Assembly: GCA_934307695.1 (NCBI GenBank)
Contig: CAKRCS010000009.1
Location: forward strand, 1 to 64,000
Source: an uncultured Agathobacter sp.
GTDB taxonomy: Bacteria; Bacillota; Clostridia; Lachnospirales; Lachnospiraceae
Direction: 5' to 3'
Length of the DNA: 64,000 nucleotides
This document shows, in pieces, positions 60,239 through 64,000 of the stretch; position 1 is the stretch's first letter; each line of letters opens with the position of its first letter. Under the pieces are notes generated by a model. That model did no database searches. It was not told where the DNA came from and saw only the letters and a program-made list of their open reading frames with translations. Both the position numbers and the translations under genes were made by a program.

Positions 60239-61843
60239 TTACTCCCAATCATCATTTAACCAGTTGCGCAATAACAGTGCAGCGGCTTCCGGATTCTCAT
60301 CCACGAATTTTTCAATGAGAAGTCTTGTCTCGGACTTCTCGGAATATCCGATATTTTCAAGTGTCTCATCCTCCGGAGACATCTGGGTTGACTCCAAAAG
60401 TGTCTCAACGGAAAGTTCCGGCTCCAGTTCGGTATCCGGCTGTTTTCTGGTGCTGCGGAATACAACATATCCAAGCAGTGCAAAGATCAGCACAGCAAGC
60501 ACGATCTGCAAGATATCGGACATTGACCGACCACTGGAAGCATCCACCGTATAGATTGGCTGTACATAGCTCTTAAACGTGATAGAAGCTGCCGGAATGC
60601 CGGTCGCATTCGAAATCACGGAAATAAACGTATCATCTACCGTCTCCTCGGTCGGTTCGCTGTGGAGCTGCTGGTATTCTTCATAGGTCACATTATCCAG
60701 CTCGCCCGCTGCCTGTAGCTGTGCCTCCGTGTAGGTGACATAGCGGGTTCCGACAACTGATACTGAGGAATTGGTGGTGTCGATCGTGCCACCCTGATTC
60801 TTAATCTGCTCGATCAGCTCATTGTTCTGATAGGTGGTATCTACATCATCCACTGTATAGCTGCTGGTGCCGTTGGTATCGATCATATATTCCGGGGTAT
60901 CGTCATTTGTATCGGTTCCCGGAATGCTTCCGTCATAATTGTTTGCCTCCGCAGAATATGAGCTCTGCGATCCGATCATGCCGTTCGTCTGTCCGTCCGG
61001 TGCATAAAACTCATGCTTTGTCTGATCCTTCTGGGAGTAATCGATTTCCAGATGTGCAGACACATCAATGTTGGCATAAGTGGATGCAAGTGCTTTCTTG
61101 ACCTGGGATTCCATCCACTGTGTCTGTTTCTGCGTATTGGTAAGCTGTGAACTGATCACAGAGGAAAGCGAATTGGTATCCTCGCCGGAATAAATGATGT
61201 TCATATCCTGATCCAGGATCGTGATGCCCTCTGTTGACTTATTGCCAAGCTGGGTTGCCACAAGTCTTGCGATACCATAAGCCTGCTCCTCGGAAATAGA
61301 CGAACTAAGCACCAAAGAAACAGCAGCCGTTCCCTCCTCGTCACCGGAGAGGATTGTTCCGTCATCCTCCGGCAGAGTGATCGTGACAGCAGCTGACTCA
61401 ATCCCATTAAACTGCGCAAGGTCAGAAGCAAACTTCTGCTCCAGATAGTCGATCCAGAGTCGTCTGGAATTCGCCTCTGTCGTTGAAAATCCGGTGTCCG
61501 TAACATTCGTAATGGAATATGGGACAGATGGGTAATCGTTGGAAGCTAAAAGGTAGCTCGCCGTTACCTGATCCTTGGAATCCACATAGAAATTGCGTCC
61601 ACTGTTCTGCGTCTTGAAGCTGATCCCATTTTCCTGCAATAAGGTGCTGATCTTGGATGCCTCGGAAAGACTCTCCGCATCATACAGTTCAACCATCGTC
61701 GGTCTGGACACGACATACGCCAGAATTCCAAGCGAAAGCAAAATAACTGCTGTGATACTGATCCACAGTGCTCTCTGCTTATTATTAAATTTTTTCCACC
61801 ATGCGACCACGCGGTCGATGATTTTCTTCAGTTGCTCCGGCAT
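60239..61843 (-). CDS. fliF: Flagellar MS-ring protein FliF
   Basis: A 534-aa ring protein with membrane helices near residues 25-45 and 440-460. The YscJ-type domain includes LLQENGISFKTQNSGRNFYV and QKFASDLAQFNGIESAAVTITLP. The cytoplasmic tail ends AALLLRNWLNDD, the FliG-binding motif. 21 nt after fliE. Confidence 0.96.
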   Translation of the reverse strand: MPEQLKKIIDRVVAWWKKFNNKQRALWISITAVILLSLGILAYVVSRPTMVELYDAESLSEASKISTLLQENGISFKTQNSGRNFYVDSKDQVTASYLLASNDYPSVPYSITNVTDTGFSTTEANSRRLWIDYLEQKFASDLAQFNGIESAAVTITLPEDDGTILSGDEEGTAAVSLVLSSSISEEQAYGIARLVATQLGNKSTEGITILDQDMNIIYSGEDTNSLSSVISSQLTNTQKQTQWMESQVKKALASTYANIDVSAHLEIDYSQKDQTKHEFYAPDGQTNGMIGSQSSYSAEANNYDGSIPGTDTNDDTPEYMIDTNGTSSYTVDDVDTTYQNNELIEQIKNQGGTIDTTNSSVSVVGTRYVTYTEAQLQAAGELDNVTYEEYQQLHSEPTEETVDDTFISVISNATGIPAASITFKSYVQPIYTVDASSGRSMSDILQIVLAVLIFALLGYVVFRSTRKQPDTELEPELSVETLLESTQMSPEDETLENIGYSEKSETRLLIEKFVDENPEAAALLLRNWLNDDWE

Positions 61844-61864
61844 AGTAAACTACCCCTTTTTCTC

Positions 61865-62176
61865 TTAAATCTGCATCTGCATCAGTTCTTTGTAGCCCTC
61901 GATGATCTTGTCACGCACTGCAACGGTATACTGCAAGGCAACCTCCGCCTTGGACTCTGCAATCAGAAGGTCGTGCGTGTTGCTCGACTTTCCGAGTGCG
62001 AACTGGATCTCCGCCTGCTCCGCGGCATTCTGCAGATCGTTTGTCTCGTCAATGGAATGAAGCATGGATGAAAGGACGGAGTCAAAGGAATCGTCCGTTG
62101 TATTCACCAGCGAATTTTGTTTTGCGTATGTATTTAAGTAGTCGGAATTGATTCCGGATAACATGCTGATATCCAT
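61865..62176 (-). CDS. fliE: Flagellar basal body protein FliE
   Basis: A 103-aa rod adaptor between FliF and the rod. The C-terminal half reads VALQYTVAVRDKIIEGYKELM, with the FliE signature around SKAEV. It is 25 nt after flgC. Confidence 0.94.
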   Translation of the reverse strand: MDISMLSGINSDYLNTYAKQNSLVNTTDDSFDSVLSSMLHSIDETNDLQNAAEQAEIQFALGKSSNTHDLLIAESKAEVALQYTVAVRDKIIEGYKELMQMQI

Positions 62177-62201
62177 GTACGCTTATCTCCTCCTATGTAT
62201 C

Positions 62202-62642
62202 CTACTGACCGATGGTAAGTCCGGTCTGTGCCATCGACTTGCTCGCATCAAAAGCGGTCGCATTCGCCTCGAATGCGCGTGTCGAATCGATCAGGTTCGT
62301 CATCTCCGTAACGGTATTGACATTCGGATAATAGACATATCCGTTCTCGTCTGCATCCGGGTTCGACGGATCATACGTTGCGGTAAAATCCGTTGCATAA
62401 TCCTCGGTCACGGTATTCACCTTGACACCGTTGCCGACATACGGATTGCGGGACTCGTTGAAATACTTGGAAAACGGAGTGATCGTTCTCTGTTCAAATG
62501 TAACCACCTTGCGACGGTACGGCTGACCGTCCCCACGGTTGGTCGTGTTGACATTGGCGATATTCTCCGCGATAATGTCTGTTCTGAAACGCTCTGCGGT
62601 CATGCCGGAAGCGCTGATATCAAAAGACTGAAATAAACTCAT
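62202..62642 (-). CDS. flgC: Flagellar rod protein FlgC
   Basis: A 146-aa rod subunit. SLFQSFDISASGMTAERFRTDI and NIANVNTTNRGDGQPYRRK open the chain; STRAFEANATAFDASKSMAQ closes it in the usual helical end. 41 nt after flgB. Confidence 0.96.
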   Translation of the reverse strand: MSLFQSFDISASGMTAERFRTDIIAENIANVNTTNRGDGQPYRRKVVTFEQRTITPFSKYFNESRNPYVGNGVKVNTVTEDYATDFTATYDPSNPDADENGYVYYPNVNTVTEMTNLIDSTRAFEANATAFDASKSMAQTGLTIGQ

Positions 62643-62683
62643 GTTCTTTCCTCCTCATCTGTACCCTGATCAAGGATCTTCTC

Positions 62684-63073
62684 TTATTTGATTACGGACT
62701 TCATCCGCGAAAACTCCTTGGAAATACTGGTGGTAAGTGCCTGATACTTGATCTGCTCCGATGCAAGCTCCGCCTCCTCCGTATCTATATCTACATTGTT
62801 GCCATCCAGCCGGTAGGAAAGACTGGAATGGTCGGTGTATACCATCGGGTTGAGCTGGCCAAGATTCACCGTGCGCATCTTGGCATCCAATGATTCATGC
62901 TTACAGCTGCCAAGCTGTTCGTTTAACACGCTCTCGAAATTGAGATCACGGCGCTTATAATTCGGTGTGTTCACATTGGCGATGTTGTTTGTGATCAGGC
63001 TCTCGCGCGTCCAGCTTGCGTCCGCGGCCTTGTCCAAAACATTGATATAATCAAATGCACTTGTTGAGATCAT
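62684..63073 (-). CDS. flgB: Flagellar rod protein FlgB
   Basis: A 129-aa rod subunit and the first gene of the motility cluster. It has AFDYINVLDKAADASWTRESL and NNIANVNTPNYKRRDLNFE. AAGGAGG lies 6 nt upstream of the ATG at 63073; the frame open to 63115 is upstream of this site and is not used. The promoter and palindrome at 63114-63170 lie upstream. Confidence 0.95.
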   Translation of the reverse strand: MISTSAFDYINVLDKAADASWTRESLITNNIANVNTPNYKRRDLNFESVLNEQLGSCKHESLDAKMRTVNLGQLNPMVYTDHSSLSYRLDGNNVDIDTEEAELASEQIKYQALTTSISKEFSRMKSVIK

Positions 63074-63113
63074 ACAGCCTCCTTCTAATACACCTACGTA
63101 TTCTATCATATTC

Positions 63114-63141
63114 ATTATATGTTATCTCATAAAAAACACAA
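63114..63141 (-). promoter_or_regulatory. Possible promoter of the flagellar operon
   Basis: On the minus strand a perfect TATAAT (63119-63114) is preceded by TTGTGT (63141-63136) at 16 nt, or CTTGTG at 17 nt. The -35 match is weak (3/6) and lies inside one arm of the palindrome 63131-63170. A sigma-D (GCCGATA) site was looked for and not found. Confidence 0.42.
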
Positions 63142-63170
63142 GCAATTTTTTACAAAATGTTGTGTTTTTT
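63131..63170. promoter_or_regulatory. 11-bp inverted repeat upstream of flgB
   Basis: AAAAAACACAA (63131-63141) and TTGTGTTTTTT (63160-63170) are exact inverse complements with an 18-nt AT-rich spacer. Both strands show a T-run at the end, so it may be a bidirectional terminator for codY and plus-strand transcripts. It also overlaps the -35 of the flagellar promoter candidate, so an operator is equally possible. Confidence 0.7.
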
Positions 63171-63273
63171 CCAAAATTTAGATACTAGATATACACCATC
63201 TTGTCATTTGCCGTACAATTCTGTCGCCTGATGGAGATACCGCATCTATGCTGCTTTGTCCCTGAAATAAAAC

Positions 63274-63304
63274 AAAAAGGACCTATATTGCTATAAGTCC
63301 TTTT
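63274..63304 (-). terminator. Intrinsic terminator of codY
   Basis: AAAAAGGACCTATA and TATAAGTCCTTTT form a stem with one mismatch around TTGC, followed on the minus strand by a T-run. It is 25 nt past the codY stop. Confidence 0.8.
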
Positions 63305-63328
63305 ATCCTCGTACCATCCGTTGGTATC

Positions 63329-64000
63329 TTATTTGGTTTTAAATTTGTTGCGGCGCTTGAGATCCTCGATCTCGTCAAACACGACATCATTGACGACCTT
63401 GATGTAGGTGCCCTTCATGCCGGAGGACCGCGACTCGATTACTCCCGCACTCTCAAACTTGCGTAGTGCATTGACGATGACCGATCTCGTGATTCCGACA
63501 CGATCTGCGATCTTGCTGGCGACTAAGATTCCTTCCGTTCCGTCCAGCTCGTCAAAAATATGGATGATTGCTTCAAGCTCGGAATATGACAGTGTACTGA
63601 TTGCCGATTGTACAATCTGCTGCTTTCTTGTCTCTTCGGCACTTTCCTCATTGACGGAGCGCATCATCTCAAGTCCGACAACAGTTGTGCCGTACTCGGT
63701 AAGAATGATATCATCAATGTTGTATTCATTCTCGCTGCGGTATTCAAAGAGTGTCCCCAGACGCTCCCCCGCAATGTCGATTGGTGTGATGATCGCGCGG
63801 TATCTGCGGGATTCCTCACCGAAACCGAGCGTCTCAAGATTGACATTCTCCTTTGTCGAAAGGATGCCGAGCAGACGTTCGTTTAACATCGGATCAATAT
63901 AACCGCCGACCTCATCGACAAGCAGCTCCTTGATCTCATCCACGCTCTTGCATACGCTGGAGCCGAGAACCTTTCCTTTTTTGCTGATGACAAGGATATC
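63329..64000 (-). CDS. codY: GTP-sensing regulator CodY (start outside window)
   Basis: The visible 223 residues are the C-terminal part of CodY, which represses nutrient-stress genes when GTP and branched-chain amino acids are high. The sequence upstream of the internal ATG at 63943 reads DILVISKKGKVLGSS, as in the CodY GAF domain, so the gene runs past position 64000. The C-terminal winged helix shows ASKIADRVGITRSVIVNALR and GTYIKV. In Bacillus CodY controls the fla/che operon and also lies next to it. The adjacent flgB promoter has no good full CodY box by eye. Confidence 0.95.
   Translation of the reverse strand, partial: DILVISKKGKVLGSSVCKSVDEIKELLVDEVGGYIDPMLNERLLGILSTKENVNLETLGFGEESRRYRAIITPIDIAGERLGTLFEYRSENEYNIDDIILTEYGTTVVGLEMMRSVNEESAEETRKQQIVQSAISTLSYSELEAIIHIFDELDGTEGILVASKIADRVGITRSVIVNALRKFESAGVIESRSSGMKGTYIKVVNDVVFDEIEDLKRRNKFKTK

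Noticed and set aside
63160..63182. A CodY box (AATTTTCWGAAAATT) upstream of flgB
   Set aside because: The best stretch (TAAATTTTGGAAAAAA on the minus strand) has about five mismatches, too many to call by eye.

Overview
The window reads as the chromosome of a motile, Gram-positive anaerobe of the class Clostridia, most likely a Lachnospiraceae member near Roseburia/Agathobacter. This is inference from gene content: a CodY-flanked fla/che operon running through sigD into rpsB-tsf, as in Firmicutes; PolC-type polymerase; an MEP-pathway block; a DUF6033-like protein; and AGGAGG-type ribosome sites. Almost every gene is on the minus strand, so the text below follows transcription from high to low coordinates.

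63.3-64.0 kb: the 3' part of codY. 51.6-63.1 kb: the basal body, export and hook block flgB-flgC-fliE-fliF-fliG-fliH-fliI-fliJ-motE-like-fliK-flgD-(TIGR02530-type gene)-flgE, closed by an intrinsic terminator. 29.4-51.5 kb: motA-motB-fliL-fliM-fliY-fliO-fliP-fliQ-fliR-flhB-flhA-flhF-flhG-ycgR-cheB-cheA-cheW-cheC-cheD-orf88-sigD-fapA-orf107-swrB-like-mltG-like. Together these encode nearly the whole hook-basal body, the type III export gate, the stator, most of the chemotaxis core and the flagellar sigma factor. flbD and cheY, present at the matching places in Bacillus subtilis, are absent here.

27.5-29.4 kb: rpsB-tsf with their own promoter and terminator. 14.8-27.4 kb: a growth and envelope operon, polysaccharide deacetylase-bactofilin-pyrH-frr-uppS-cdsA-dxr-rseP-ispG-polC. 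12.5-14.8 kb: pheA and a divergent membrane-anchored DUF5050-like protein. 11.98-12.52 kb: a roughly 550-bp imperfect inverted repeat without a credible gene, the most unusual object in the window. 8.2-11.9 kb: polyphosphate genes (a Ppx/GppA-HD protein and ppk). 6.9-8.2 kb: infC-rpmI-rplT behind an attenuator leader, infC starting at AUU. 0-6.8 kb: assorted single genes (AraC regulator, galE, DUF6033-like protein, PD-(D/E)XK nuclease, Eis-like acetyltransferase, Gfo/Idh/MocA oxidoreductase) and a tRNA-Glu cut by the window edge.

I see no CRISPR array, prophage, insertion sequence or rRNA. The candidates for undescribed biology are the long inverted repeat, an 11-bp palindrome over the flagellar promoter, a perfect hairpin between cheW and cheC, a FlgD with an extra C-terminal module, and a non-catalytic MltG-like protein at the end of the motility operon. 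No database searches were run; family names come from recognised motifs and gene order.
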